64,000 nucleotides of DNA, from assembly GCA_028023455.1 (NCBI GenBank), contig JAQFVV010006505.1, positions 868,001-932,000 on the forward strand, given 5' to 3'. The stretch comes from Epiperipatus broadwayi (Eukaryota; Onychophora; Udeonychophora; Euonychophora; Peripatidae). The notes under the pieces were generated by a model. It saw only the letters and a list, made by a program, of their open reading frames with translations. It ran no database searches and was not told the DNA's origin. How positions within the stretch are numbered: position 1 is the stretch's first letter; the number at the start of each line of letters is the position of its first letter. This document shows positions 1 to 10,804 of the stretch, one piece after another. A program made the translations under genes and the position numbers.

Positions 1-27
1 CTACTTTCTATATGAATAGGTGTAGCT

Positions 28-100
28 GAAGCGGTTAGATCTAAGAGCGTGAAACTATTCAATACTTCACTGATTAAGGCCACAATTCCTATTACACATT
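28..100 (+). repeat. degraded family A-like hammerhead remnant
   Basis: An AGATCTAA motif is followed about 30 nt later by CACTGATTAAGGCCACAA, which matches the 5' half of the family A ribozyme (AGATCTAG ... CACTGATGAAGGCCACAA). The core reads CTGATTA, so the essential G of CUGANGA is changed, and the GAAAC half is missing. This looks like an old truncated copy. The rest of 101-430 shows nothing I can identify. Confidence 0.4.
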
Positions 101-564
101 AGTACTCGTGAAATGTAAGCTTGTGGTTAAGACCTGTAGAGGTCCTTATCTTCACATTTTTAAATGCATATTCTTGAGGTTTATAGCCTTAGTAAATATT
201 ACTTACATAATTAATGTGTGTTTAAATAAATTTAAATGCATTTATTAAAGTTGAAAAATCTGTTTGTTTAACTTTTGATTTTTTTCAAGTTAGAATGAAA
301 TTTTAAAATTGAGCTTTGATATATTCCTTAGAAATTGATATATAACTAAGTTATACCAGTCTAATCTGTTTAAAATAATTATCCTTTTACTATGTCAACT
401 AGTGTGATAGATATAGAACAGAAGGTGGAGAAAATATGAAAAATATTCAACAACTTTACTTATCATGGTTAACAATTATTCTTAAAATTTTTATTTGTTT
501 TAAGTAATAACCATAAGAAGGCATTATATATTTTTAATTACATTTTTTAAACCATTGTAAAATC

Positions 565-890
565 TTAAAGTATGTATTATATTTAGTATGTATACATAAT
601 TATATATATGTAATAAATTAGTAACTAAGTTTTCTATTTAAAATTGAGTTTTTATTTTTATTTTAAAACAATTGTTTTAAAAGGAAAAAGTAAACTAGAA
701 AACTTGTATTATTTAAAACAATGGTGAAAAGTTAAAAAAAGATCATGATTTTTTTCTATAGCATTTTTTTTAATATAATTTTTTAAAATTAAAAATAAAT
801 CTTTCAAACATTTTAAAATAGAAAAGTTAGTTACTGATTTATTATACATATATAATTATGTATGCATACTAAATATAATATATACATTAA
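565..890. repeat. AT-rich foldback element
   Basis: The stretch at about 570-648 reappears as its reverse complement at about 812-888, including the shared words ATTAGTAACTAA and ATTTAGTATG. The spacer is A/T-rich. No ribozyme core, open frame or tRNA box is visible inside. It is probably a non-autonomous foldback or MITE-like repeat. Confidence 0.55.
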
Positions 891-1254
891 AAGTATATAT
901 GTTAACTTATTGCAGAAACATCTGACTTATATATGTTATACATGTGATATTGATTTAAAGTATAATTATATGTATTAAATGAAAATTATTTACAATATAT
1001 ACACATGTATTATTATGTAGACATACCAAATATGATATATATATCTATGGGGTATACATTTTAACTTATAGCATAAATATCTAGTGATATATATATATAT
1101 ATATGTGTGTGTGTATGTGTGTCCAATCAATTTAAAGTACAATATAGTTTTACATTTTCATTTGCTATGCCAATGCTAAAAACGTAAAAATTATAGAGAT
1201 ACATTTTTTTTATATTAAATACTTTTATTGGAGGTCCACTAAAAAGAAATAAAA

Positions 1255-1410
1255 CAATTGTTTCTTCTACCACAATTGAAGTTTTTAAAATTAACTTGAA
1301 ATAAAAGCATGAGGAGTCCATAACAAGGGTTGATTTAATTAATTTCTGGACTCCCATGCTTTTATTTCAAAATACATTTAAAAACTCCAATTGTGGTTGA
1401 AGAAACAATT
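1255..1410. repeat. short foldback element
   Basis: Inverted arms at about 1255-1320 and 1347-1410 match closely. Each contains the words ATGCTTTTATTTCAA or its complement and CCACAATTG or its complement, with a spacer of about 26 bp. Nothing coding is seen. From 1420 to 1900 I see nothing identifiable. Confidence 0.6.
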
Positions 1411-1904
1411 TATTTTTTTTAATGCACAGTCAATAAAGGCATTTAATGTATTTTTTTTATCTCTGTTATTTTATTAGTAAAGAAACATTCTTCACTGATG
1501 GCTGTATGGTTAAGAAAACTTTCAGGACTATTAGAAAAAGAAATGTTTCTACTTTTTAATATTTGTAACTGAAGGAGTATCTTAAGAAAGTCATGTTAAA
1601 TATCATTTTATTGAAAGTTTTATGAGGAATGTAAGAAACCTATTAATAAAATATAGTTTCAAAATTTACCTATTAAAATTTAGAATTGATTAAAAAAACT
1701 AATATTTTTTTAGAAATGTGAAAATATTGTTTATTATTATTATTTTAAATAATAATGATTATATTTTTTTACTTTTATTTCATTTCTTGATGTTTTATTT
1801 TTCTGACAATTTGTAAAAATTATGATTTAAAGTAATTTTCCAAAAATTCAATATATCTACTGTGATAATCTTTTGCCAAATGAATTACTTGACCCCACCT
1901 CTTA

Positions 1905-2325
1905 TGCTTGTGTATAACTGTTGTTAAAACAGGCAAAACTCACTATACATATTGCCACAGACAGCAAGCTAGAGTAATTAATGGATGCCAGAAGGCTTGT
2001 GCATAAAATCGCCATCTATATAAGCTAATGGGCTTGGATTGAAAACATTAAGGCATTTTCAGTTTAAAACTCATAGTTTTGTAGTTAAGTGGAGATAAAA
2101 GGTGGCTGCTGGAGGATTGCATTGGATCCTAAGATCTAGGTGCAGTGCTCTCAGATCCAAGGCTCCTCACTGATGAAGGCCACAAGCCAGAAACTAGTCA
2201 GGATATTGAGTAGGCACTAGATGGGTATTTTATTCACAAGCCTTCTGGCATCCATTGATTACTCTATCTTGCTGTGTGTGGCAATACATATAATGAGTTT
2301 TGCTTGTTTTGTTATCAATGATACC
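1905..2325 (+). mobile_element. family A foldback with one hammerhead
   Basis: The outer arms at about 1910-2015 and 2218-2325 are inverted copies that include the complement pair AGGCTTGTGCATAAAAT / ATTCACAAGCCTTCTGG and the ATGGATGCCAGAAGG segment. Between them lie the family A body (CTCATAGTTTTGTAGTTAAG, GATAAAAGGTGGCTGCTGGA) and one ribozyme on the plus strand. The minus-strand ribozyme expected in the left arm is absent, so the left half is truncated. No protein is encoded. Confidence 0.75.
2145..2212 (+). ncRNA. type I hammerhead ribozyme, family A, helix I damaged
   Basis: The core CTGATGA is at 2170-2176. Helix II is GGC-CACAA-GCC, GAAA is at 2190-2193, and the mini helix III is AC-TA-GT with C2199 as the cleavage nucleotide. 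Compared with the family consensus, TGG has been lost just 3' of the cleavage site, so the inner part of helix I pairs poorly. All catalytic-core bases are intact; activity is uncertain because of the helix I lesion. Confidence 0.65.
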
Positions 2326-2808
2326 TAGTAATAAATAAATTTACATTTAACCTTTGATAAATTTAGAATTCTAAAGTCTGCATAATGAAATGGATCAATC
2401 ACATATTTAAAAAAAATACATTTATCATGACTGAATGATTACAAATAAAAATAATAGCATAATAAATAGAAGTCAAATCCTAGTAGAAATAATATTAATA
2501 ATGTTCAATTATAGCTGAAACATAATAAACTGTAATACTTGCTTTACAAAAAGCCATATTGTATAATGAATATTAATGGACAATCTCTAGTCTAATGAAT
2601 AACTAATAAAAATTATTAATATACTTTCATTAAGTGATTTGTGTCAAAGTTGTAAGGGCAGCATGTTTGACACTTATTAATTAACTGTAGTAATTTACTA
2701 TATATATATATATATATGATCAATAGATGGCGTTTTACCAAAAACACCGACCAAGCGTATGTTTGTTTACATAAACGATCAAAGAGTCAGAATTAACTAT
2801 CTCTTTCA

Positions 2809-2888
2809 TTTTTGCCCACCCTCAGATCAGCTGATTTCAAGCTGATTTGCTATCATCAGTGAAGGACAGAGCCAAGAAACTAGATCTA
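2809..2888 (-). ncRNA. type I hammerhead ribozyme, family C, left arm
   Basis: On the minus strand the core CTGATGA is complementary to 2853-2859 and GAAA to 2835-2838. Helix II is AGC/GCT. Helix III is ATC/GAT closed by AGCT, and the predicted cleavage site lies between 2825 and 2824. The inner helix I pairs TGAGGG with CCTTCA (one G-T pair). The outer helix I is weaker than in the right arm because GCAAAAA is replaced by a GCCAAGAAA-type sequence. Confidence 0.72.
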
Positions 2889-3172
2889 AACACTGACTCC
2901 AAGTGTTTATGCACAAAGTTTCTATCAGTTTGCAAGTTTAGCGTGATTAAAACTTGTTTTTGTTTTTCATAAATGTACTTTTAAAGGTTTCTGCAATAAT
3001 ATAGATTGCAGAGTCTTTGACTATGTGGAGAAACTGAACTGAGATCAGACCTATATAGCTATCTAGCTTGTTTGGCTGAGTTTGAAGACTTTATCGGTTT
3101 GAAAAATTTCATGCTTGCAAACTGATAGAAACTTTGTGCATAAACACTTGGAGTCAGTATTTAGATCTAGTT

Positions 3173-3241
3173 TTTTTGCTCTGTCCTTCACTGATGATAG
3201 CAAATCAGCTTGAAATCAGCTGATCTGAGGGTGGGCAAAAA
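3173..3241 (+). ncRNA. type I hammerhead ribozyme, family C, right arm
   Basis: The outer helix I pairs TTTTTGC (3173-3179) with GCAAAAA (3235-3241). An internal loop follows. The inner helix I pairs CCTTCA with TGAGGG (3226-3231). The core CTGATGA is at 3191-3197, helix II is AGC (3199-3201) with GCT, and GAAA is at 3212-3215. Helix III is ATC/GAT around AGCT, with cleavage predicted after C3225. Every conserved core position is present. This is one of the best hammerheads in the window. Confidence 0.82.
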
Positions 3242-3530
3242 TGAAAGAGATAGTTAATTCTGACTCTTTGATCGTTTATGTAAACAAACGTACGCTTGGT
3301 CGGTGTTTTTGGTAAAATACCATCTATTGATCATAAATACAAGCAACAGCAAGTTTAGCATGATTAAAACTTGTTTTTGTTTTTCATATATATATTATAC
3401 AAAACAAAAAACAATACAATACTAGATAAAATCCAAAATTTACCAAAATCCTTCCATGACCATGGTTTCATCTACTAAAAAAATAGAACTTTTCACAATG
3501 AAAATCAAAATAAAGAAACATATAATTAAT

Positions 3531-3795
3531 AAAGCAAGTCATATATAAGGTGACATTACTTTTATAAGCTTGTAGTTACAAAAATGCAATACAGAGAGCA
3601 TACCAATAGCTCAAACAAGATCTAATGTCTGAATATTTTAGCTCTCCACTGACATGAGCCATAAGTTCGAAACCAGTTGGTCTGGAGATGAGAGTGTTCT
3701 GGATAGAGATTTTAAATACTTTCTCATAGCGCACTTATTAATTAAGAGCTTGTTTGAGCTATTGGTATGCTCTCTGTATTGTATTAAAGAAACAT
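3531..3795. mobile_element. family B foldback with hammerhead-like centre
   Basis: The left arm (about 3575-3620) carries GAGAGCATACCAATAGCTC; the right arm (about 3745-3785) carries its complement. The centre contains a family B ribozyme-like fold on the plus strand. The same arm sequence recurs at 63183-63690. No coding content is seen. Confidence 0.7.
3640..3700 (+). ncRNA. hammerhead-like fold, family B, variant core
   Basis: The inner helix I is TCTCCA/TGGAGA (perfect), helix II is GAGC-CATAA-GTTC, GAAA is present, and helix III is ACCA-GT-TGGT with C as the cleavage nucleotide. All helices are intact, but the strand between helices I and II reads CTGACAT instead of CTGANGA, replacing the conserved G8 and A9. 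I read it as a mutated hammerhead, probably inactive. Confidence 0.55.
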
Positions 3796-3884
3796 ATATA
3801 TACAAAACAAACAAAACTTCCCATAATTCATTTCAAAAACCAACTTCCCTCTATATCAAAAGATGTCTTCATAAGATTGGTAGC

Positions 3885-3892
<8 letters not shown>

Positions 3893-3921
<29 letters not shown>
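3893..3921. repeat. (AC)n microsatellite
   Basis: A run of AC dinucleotides followed by a short TA run. Any reading frame through it is an artefact. Confidence 0.85.
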
Positions 3922-3926
<5 letters not shown>

Positions 3927-3949
3927 TCTGAAATATAAAGATGTGTATA

Positions 3950-4022
3950 AGCGATTGTGGTCTAGGCCAAGTGATGAGTGCTGGTTCAGCATGAAATGTG
4001 CATCTTGGTGATAATATATCTT
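3950..4022 (+). ncRNA. hammerhead fragment, family D, core C mutated
   Basis: The arrangement is GGCCAA, then GTGATGA (3971-3977), helix II TGCTG-GTT-CAGCA, GAAA (3993-3996), helix III ATG-TG-CAT, cleavage nucleotide C4004, then TTGGT pairing back to the GGCCAA. The first core base is G instead of C, which should disable cleavage. The copy lacks the downstream tRNA-like part seen in other D copies. From about 4030 to 4480 nothing further is identified. Confidence 0.6.
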
Positions 4023-4483
4023 ATTCACATGTCTTTGGTCATATTTTTATGATTGTATCCCTCCACAAGATGATAAAACAGATAGAAACTAATCTCTACC
4101 TTGTGTGAGAGTGGTAAAGTGAAAATTATACTACAGAAATATTATTTATTATTGTATAGTCTTTCAGCTAATAAGTGACTAATAAAAATTATGAACGTGA
4201 ATGTAATTTTAACATTTAAATGTGTATTTTTTTCTTGAAACAATGCAGAAATATTTAGAGTCTAATAATAATAACCAGTTGTTATTAAAAGTTGATCAAT
4301 CTTAATGCATTTTAAATTATTATTAATAGTAAATAATAGTTCTAATATTTTCTTTATGAAGTATTATAACTTTATCTCTCTTATTGCATTGCCAAATTCA
4401 TATAATATTAATATCATCTATGTCCTTTATTACTTTTACAATGCTTTTTTTACAACCCACTATTGATGGTTTCAATTGCTCCA

Positions 4484-4703
4484 ACAATCTTTTTCAAAAC
4501 TATACGAAACAGAAAACAAATACATGAATACAAGTATACATGAACATATAATTGTACATTATATATATATATATATAACCATTATTTATATCATCATCAT
4601 CATCATCAACAATCATTATCAATCTGCAACAGGATAAAGGTCTCTCCAGGTTCAATCGTCTTCTCTGATTTTTAGTTTCTCTTCTCTACATCATGCGTAC
4701 ACA
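4484..4703. repeat. 220-bp tandem duplication of an RTE 3' end and its flank
   Basis: Positions 4484-4703 are repeated with few changes at 4704-4923. Each unit contains non-element flank (ACAATCTTTTTCAAAAC), a TA run, the (CAT)n tail and the last part of the RTE 3' end. The duplication therefore happened after insertion of the element. Confidence 0.8.
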
Positions 4704-7606
4704 ACAATCTTTTTCAAAACTATACGAAACAGAAAACAAATACATGAATACAAGTATACATGAACATATAATTGTACATTATATATATATATATTTAATC
4801 GTATAACCATTATTTGTATCATCATCATCATCAACAACCATTATCAATCTGCAGCAGGATAAAGGTCTCTCCAGGTTCAATCGTCTTCTCTGATCTTTAG
4901 CTTCTCTTCTCTACATCATGCGTACACACTTTCTTATTTCATTTATCCATCTCACATGTGGTCTCTTTCTGGGTCTTCTACAATCTGTTGGAATCCAGTT
5001 TAAGATTTCAATTGTCCATCTATTATCATATCATCTAGCAATATGTCCAGCCAAGCTCCAGTCTTTTAAGTTTTTCAATGAGGTCAGTAACACCTGTTTG
5101 TTCTCTTACCCATATATTGTGTTTTCGATCTCTTGTTATTCCCAACATGCATCTCTCCATACTTCTTTGAGTGGTCTGAAGTCTATGTATTGCTCTTCTA
5201 TTAAGTGACCAAGTATCAGATCCATAAGTAAGAACTGGTAAAACACATTTGTTAAAAACCTTCCTTTTCAAACACATAGGCATATTTCCCTTTAGTATCA
5301 AGTTATTTCTACCAAAAGCACTCCAACCAAGTTTAAATCTATGATTAATTTCATCCATTATGTTTTCATCTGTATTAATAATCTGACCAAAGTATTTGTA
5401 GCTGTTAACTTCTTCTAACTCATCATAATCAATTTTTATTTTCATATTTTGAGAAAATCCATTAAATATTACTTTAGTCTTTTTAACATTTATCTTTAAT
5501 CCTTATTTCCTACTTTCATTTGATAGCTCCTGCATCATTTTCTGCAGCTCTAAAGCATTATTTAAAAAACAACTACATCATCTGCAAAATCTAATGGACT
5601 TAAATAATCTCCATTTACTTTCACTCCTTTAACTTCCCATTTTAATCCACAAAATACTTCTTGCAGCACTGCTGTAAAGTTTTGGAGATATAGAGTCACA
5701 CTGCCTTACTCCCTTCTCAATGTTAACTTTCCTTGTATCATTATGTAATCTAATTGTTGCTGTTGCATTTTATAAATATTCTTTAAATTATAATATCCTG
5801 GATCTATACCTTGATGATCCAATGCTTTAATCACTGAAGAACTGTTTATAGAATCAAATGCCTTTTCATAATCTGCAAATCCAAAGCATAATGGCAACTC
5901 ATATTCATTTGTCTTTTCTATAACTTCTCTCAATACCTGGATATGATCTACTGTACTAAAACCACTTTTATATCCACCTTAATCTTTTGGTTGGTGGAAA
6001 TCCAATGTTCTCTGTAGACGAGTTGTAATTATCTTGGTAAAAATTTTGTATAACACTGATAAAAGGCTGATAGGTCTGTAATTTTTAATATCTTCTTTAT
6101 CACCTTTTTTAAATATTAATATTGAACTCTTCCAATCATCTGGTACATCTTTATCATTTAGGAATTTGGTATATAACTTTGCTAAAAAAAGTTATATTTC
6201 TTTGCCTGCTTCTTTTAATATATCAATTATAATTCCATCATTATCTGGAGCCTTTTCTTTTTCAAAAATTTAATTGCATGTCTCACTTCTTCATTTAAAA
6301 TTCTAGGCAATTACGAAGATACAGTAGATATAGGAGGGACTTTACTTTATTACTATATAATTCTTGATAGAAGTCTTCTACCCATTTCATGATGTCATCT
6401 CTTTTGAGTAATAATTCGATCTTTTTTTCTTATTACAGATATAAATTTCCTACCAATACCAAAATGTTGTTTTATACTCTTGAGACTTTTATTGTTTTCT
6501 ACAGTTTTCCTTGCTAGTTTACAGTTATAATTTCTTATATCATTTTGAACTCTTTTCCACACCATTTTACAAAATTTGAGATATTAAATCCTTTTTAATT
6601 TATAATTTTTGTATATCTTCATATTCCTTCTTTTCTTCATAAATTATCTAGTCTCAGTAGAAATTTTATTGGTCAATTGCTGCTTTTTTTCTACTAGCTA
6701 TCTTTGTTGCAGTTTTTAAAATTGTATCATTTATTTTCATATTAATTTCATTCAAATCTGAACCCTGTTCAAAGTCTAGTAATACTTGAAACCATTTTGT
6801 AAGTTCTAATTTAAATTCATTAGAATCTTTCTGAAGATTAGGAATATCAACTCTAAATATTGTTTTTCTTAATAATTTTTGTCTCTCTAGTTTTGCATTA
6901 ACATGTATCTTACATCTTACTAATCGATGATCACTTCCTGTGTTAAATTTATTAAGAACATTACAATCTTGAAATATGTATTTTCTGTTAGTCAAAATAT
7001 AATCCAATTCTGCTGTACTTTCATTTGGATGCCTCCATGTCCATTTCCTTTTAACATTTTTCTCAAAATAATAATTCATAATATAAAGTTTTCCTTTTCC
7101 TGCAAACTCCACAAATATATGTCCTCTCTCATTTTCTATTATCATAACCAAAATTACCTACAGCACTTTCATCTTTCATTTGTTTACCAATTCTAGCATT
7201 AAAGTCTCCCATAACAATTTTAAAATGTTGTTTACTCTTATCAAAAGCCTTTTGTATATCCATATAAAAATATTTTACTACTTCATTACTATGAGAACTT
7301 CTTAGGGCATAAACCTGAATTATTTGCATTTGGTATCTGCTATTAAGTTGCTACTCTGTCCGATACACCATCAATCTCCATAATGTTGTTCTTCCACTTT
7401 ATATTTATAATGAATCCTACTCCACTTGTATTTCCCATATTTGTGTCTTTATAGTAGAGCAAATGTCCACTTTTTAAATCAATTGTCTCTTCACCTTTTC
7501 TTCTAACTTCACAAAGTTCAATAATGTTCCATTTAATATAAGACAGTTCTTCTTCTAATTCTTGCAATCTTCCTTCACTTGATAGTGATCTGCAGTTGTA
7601 AGGTCT
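4704..7606 (-). mobile_element. RTE-clade non-LTR retrotransposon, defective
   Basis: This is the longest retrotransposon copy here. Reading leftward: an N-terminal apurinic-type endonuclease (about 7606-6850) with an ELCEVRRKGE-like motif, GVGFII, GDFNARIG and the SDHRLVR motif; then reverse transcriptase (about 6300-5450) with DYEKAFDSI and the catalytic FADD box complementary to 5577-5588; then the C-terminal region (about 5445-5000) with SYKYFGQI, LTYGSDTW and RLQTTQRSMERCMLGI. The 3' end is a (TGA/CAT)n microsatellite, typical of RTE elements. Several frameshifts and stops break the frame (near 7335, 7140, 5690, 5450), so it is dead. It would have supplied endonuclease and reverse transcriptase for target-primed integration. 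Confidence 0.85.
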
Positions 7607-9180
7607 CTTTTAAAGAGTAACTCTTGAGATACAATATCATATATCTACTGTTCATCTGTTATTATCTTTTTAGTGATATATTCAACTCAACTCCATTTTA
7701 TTCTCTTAAATTTTTAGGTATGTTAGGGACGTCAATTATCTCATTCATGTATTGTATTTTCAATTCAATTTTTATTACTTTGTATGTATATCTTATATTT
7801 TCTTGAGAATAGTTGTCTTTGTATTCATCATATATTATATCTCCAAGATGAAAGAATACATAAGATAGTTTGTTAATGTGATGCGGAGAAAGAATGCCAT
7901 GAATTAAATATAATGAATAAAACTTGAAAAGATATTTACTGGTTGAATATGCTAAAACATATATAAATTAGGGATGAAATGCTGTTGCTAGCACAAAAAA
8001 TATTGATACTGAAAGAACCAATTTCACTAATAAACATACAATTGAAGTACAGTATATATAAAGAGTAGGTCTCATGAACATAGTGTTATGATTAGGGTTT
8101 GATTGACATCTTAATGAGATAGAATTCACATCCAGATGAAGCTTAAATTTTTTTCATGCGATCTAAAATTGTTTCTACAATATCTTTGATTTTTTTTCAA
8201 GTAGAAATCAGATGTATAATCCAAATATCTATCAAATATTGATCAATAAATAGGCATTTAGAATAATTAGATGAATGTCCGATCTATATAATAATAATAT
8301 AATGCTCTCTTCAAAGTATTACAACTCCTAAAGAATTTAAACCCTTAATTTGCATTTACATTACCATTAAGGTTGTACAAGTAATAAATAAATAATTGGT
8401 ATTACCTTTAATAATGTAAATAGGTTAAGTAGAAAAATGGTACGAGTTAATATACAAAAATGAGAAATTAAAAAGCAAATTTAGAAATGTGTAGCATCTA
8501 ATAAAATTAGGGCATTTTGATTGACGCATGAGAGTATTTAGTAATTCAGTTACTGCAATAAATGAATGATGGAAAAATTGATTTAATAGTTGAGTTTCAA
8601 AAAAGAAAAAATGTTTTTAAACATGAAACCGTATATGATTTTTTTGTGTGTGACAAAACTGTATAAAATTACTTGATTTTTATAAAAATAAATTTTTTAA
8701 CAGTTAAAATTTTTAATACTAGAAGAAAGGAATTATTCTGCTTTGTTTTCAGAAATGGGAGAATTTATTTTTGATGCAGACAATAAATATATGAAAATAG
8801 TATCCGCATTGTCTAATGGTGGTAAATGATTTATAAATGTTTGCAATATGTATTGTTGCCATGGTTTTAGAAGAGAAATATTGCCATCATAAAAATATTT
8901 TACGATTAAACGCCAAAAATAAATAATCCTGTTTAAATAGTATAACAGCAAGAAAAATATAAGCAATCACAAAATATAAATTGACGAAGAAATACTTTTT
9001 TATTCACGTGACTAGCATTTTATTGTCATAAAATATATATGTCTTTAAATTACTGCTAGTTTGTCGTTGAATTAATTCAACTATAATAGAGTAAATAAAT
9101 ATTATATATTTACATAATAAAACAAACACTGTTTTGCTTTCGGGTATATAGATCTTTGATTTTTCTGAAGGCTTGTAACG
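7607..9180. other. AT-rich sequence, nothing identified
   Basis: Apart from short weak open frames on both strands that show no family motif, I find no repeat, RNA or gene signal in this stretch. Confidence 0.4.
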
Positions 9181-9184
9181 ATTG

Positions 9185-9250
9185 TGTTTTAGTTGCATTT
9201 TTATATTGGAATATTTCCGTCATCTAATATGAGGATTAAATGTCTTCTTC
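9185..9250 (-). mobile_element. SINE E, 3'-end fragment
   Basis: The stretch matches the 3' end of SINE E in reverse orientation (TGTTTTAGTTGCATTTTTAT, then ATTTCCGTCATCTAATATGA). The tRNA-like head is missing. Confidence 0.55.
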
Positions 9251-9416
9251 AAGAGGTATAGTAACTACTCACATGATCACCATTTCGTATGCTTGCTTAT
9301 AACAGTTATTAAAACAGGCAAAACTCTCCATACTGTATTGCCACTCAGTGCAAGCCAGAGTAATCAATGGATGCCAGAATTCTTGTGTATAAAATCCCCA
9401 TCTAGTGGCTACTCAT

Positions 9417-9475
9417 CTAATATCTCCAGACTAGTTTCTGGCTTGTGGCCTTTATCAGTGAGGAGCCTTGGATTT
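9417..9475 (-). ncRNA. hammerhead, family A, core mutated
   Basis: The core is CTGATAA (complement of 9452-9458), so G8 is A. GGC-CACAA-GCC, GAAAC and TAGTC are intact. Predicted inactive. Confidence 0.55.
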
Positions 9476-10127
9476 GAGAGCACTGAAGCAAGATCTTAGG
9501 ATCCAATGCAACCCTCCAGCTGCCACCTTTTATCTCTAATTAACTACAAAACTATGGGTTTTTAAATTGAAAACTCAATAATATTTTTAATCCAAGCTCA
9601 TTAGCTTATATAGTCTTGTAGATTTGAACTCAGTTTGGTACCTATATATTTTGGTGTCTTTGGTTCTTTAATAACCATAGCCACCACTATCCTATTAAGC
9701 AGGATTGGTGTTAAGACAATAAACATCACATGATCATCATTTCTTATGCTTGCTTATAGCTGGTTTAAAACAGGTGAAACTGGCATTCATTGATTACTCT
9801 GACTTGCACTGAGTGGCAATATTATATGGAGAGTTTTGCCTGTTTTAATAACAGTTATAAGAAAGCATAAGAAATGGTGATCATATGATGTTTATTGGCT
9901 TAAAACCAATCCTGCCTAGTAGGATAGTAGTGGCTATGGCTATTAAAGAGCCAGAGACACCAAAATGTATGGGTATTGAACTGAGTTCAGATGTATATGA
10001 GTATATAAGCTAATGAGTTTGTATTAAAAATATTATTGTGTTTTCAATTTAAGACTCATAGTTTTGTAGTTAAGTAGAGATAAAAGTTGGCTGCTGGAGA
10101 GTTGCATTAGATCTTAAGATCTAGGTG

Positions 10128-10205
10128 CAATGCTCTCAAATGCAAGGCTCCTCACTGACAAAGGTCACAAGCCAGAAACTAGTCTGGGGATATTGGATGA
10201 GTAGG
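10128..10205 (+). ncRNA. hammerhead, family A, first tandem copy, core mutated
   Basis: The core is CTGACAA (10155-10161), with G8 changed to A. Helix II is GGT-CACAA-GCC, followed by GAAAC, with the cleavage position after C10184. Helix I TGGGGA/TCCTCA is intact. Predicted inactive, but the architecture is complete. Confidence 0.6.
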
Positions 10206-10574
10206 CACTAGATGGGGATTTTATGCACAAGCCTTCTGGTATCCATTGATTACTCTGGCTTGCACTGACTGGCACTACTACATGGAGAGTTTTGTCTGTT
10301 TTAATAACAGTTATAAGCAAGCATAAGAAATGGTGATCATGTGATGGCTTAAAACCAATCCTGCCTAATATGATAGTGGTGGCTATGGTTATTAAAAAAA
10401 CAAAGATACCAAAATGTATGGGTATTGAACTGAATTCAGATGTATATGACTATATAAGCTAATGAGTTTGGATTAAAAATATTAGTGTTTTCAATTTAAG
10501 ACTCATAGTTTTGTAGTTAAGTAGAGATAAAAGGTGGCTGCTGGAGGGTTGTGTTAGATCCTAAGATCTAGGTG

Positions 10575-10652
10575 CAGTGCTCTCAAATCCAAGGCTCCTC
10601 AGTGACGAAGGCCACAAGCCAGAAACTAGTCTGGGGATATTGGATGAGTAGG
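10575..10652 (+). ncRNA. hammerhead, family A, second tandem copy, first core base mutated
   Basis: The core reads GTGACGA (10602-10608) where CTGACGA is expected. Helix II GGC-CACAA-GCC, GAAAC, TAGTC (cleavage position after 10631) and helix I are intact. This copy keeps the CpG that most other copies have lost. Confidence 0.6.
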
Positions 10653-10804
10653 CACTAGATGGGGATTTTATGCACAAGCCTTCTGTCATACATTGATTAC
10701 TCTGGCTTGCACTGAATGGCAATGCTGTATGGAGAGTTTTGACTGTTTTAATAAAAATTATAAGCAAGCATAAGAAATGGTGGTCATGTGATGTTTTCAA
10801 TATA

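Larger units (their letters stand above)
2717..3334. mobile_element. family C palindromic element with a hammerhead in each arm
   Basis: A 618-bp element begins TGATCAATAGATGG and ends with the complement CCATCTATTGATCA. The arms are about 220 bp and near-identical, and share GTTTACATAAACGATC and the AGATCTAG block. The central spacer of about 170 bp (about 2940-3110) is unique. A hammerhead core points inward-to-outward in both arms (3173-3241 + and 2809-2888 -). A related but diverged element lies at 48321-48682. No open reading frame is present. Confidence 0.8.
9265..10795. mobile_element. family A complex: inverted and head-to-tail hammerhead units
   Basis: Order: a complete minus-strand unit (about 9265-9728), a truncated minus piece (9729-9785), a truncated plus piece (9786-9885), and two complete plus units in direct tandem (about 9886-10335 and 10336-10795). 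Each full unit runs from the AAAACCAATCCTGCC block, through TATAAGCTAATGAGTTTG and GGTGGCTGCTGGAG, to the ribozyme and the terminal GTTATAAGCAAGCATAAGAA. The two plus-strand cleavage sites are 447 nt apart (after 10184 and 10631). No protein is encoded, so it must rely on trans-acting machinery. Confidence 0.8.

Noticed and set aside
4918-5208. Plus-strand open frame within the RTE element
   Set aside because: Antisense shadow of the RTE C-terminal region; the same happens at 24928-25134 and, on minus, at 37373-37582.
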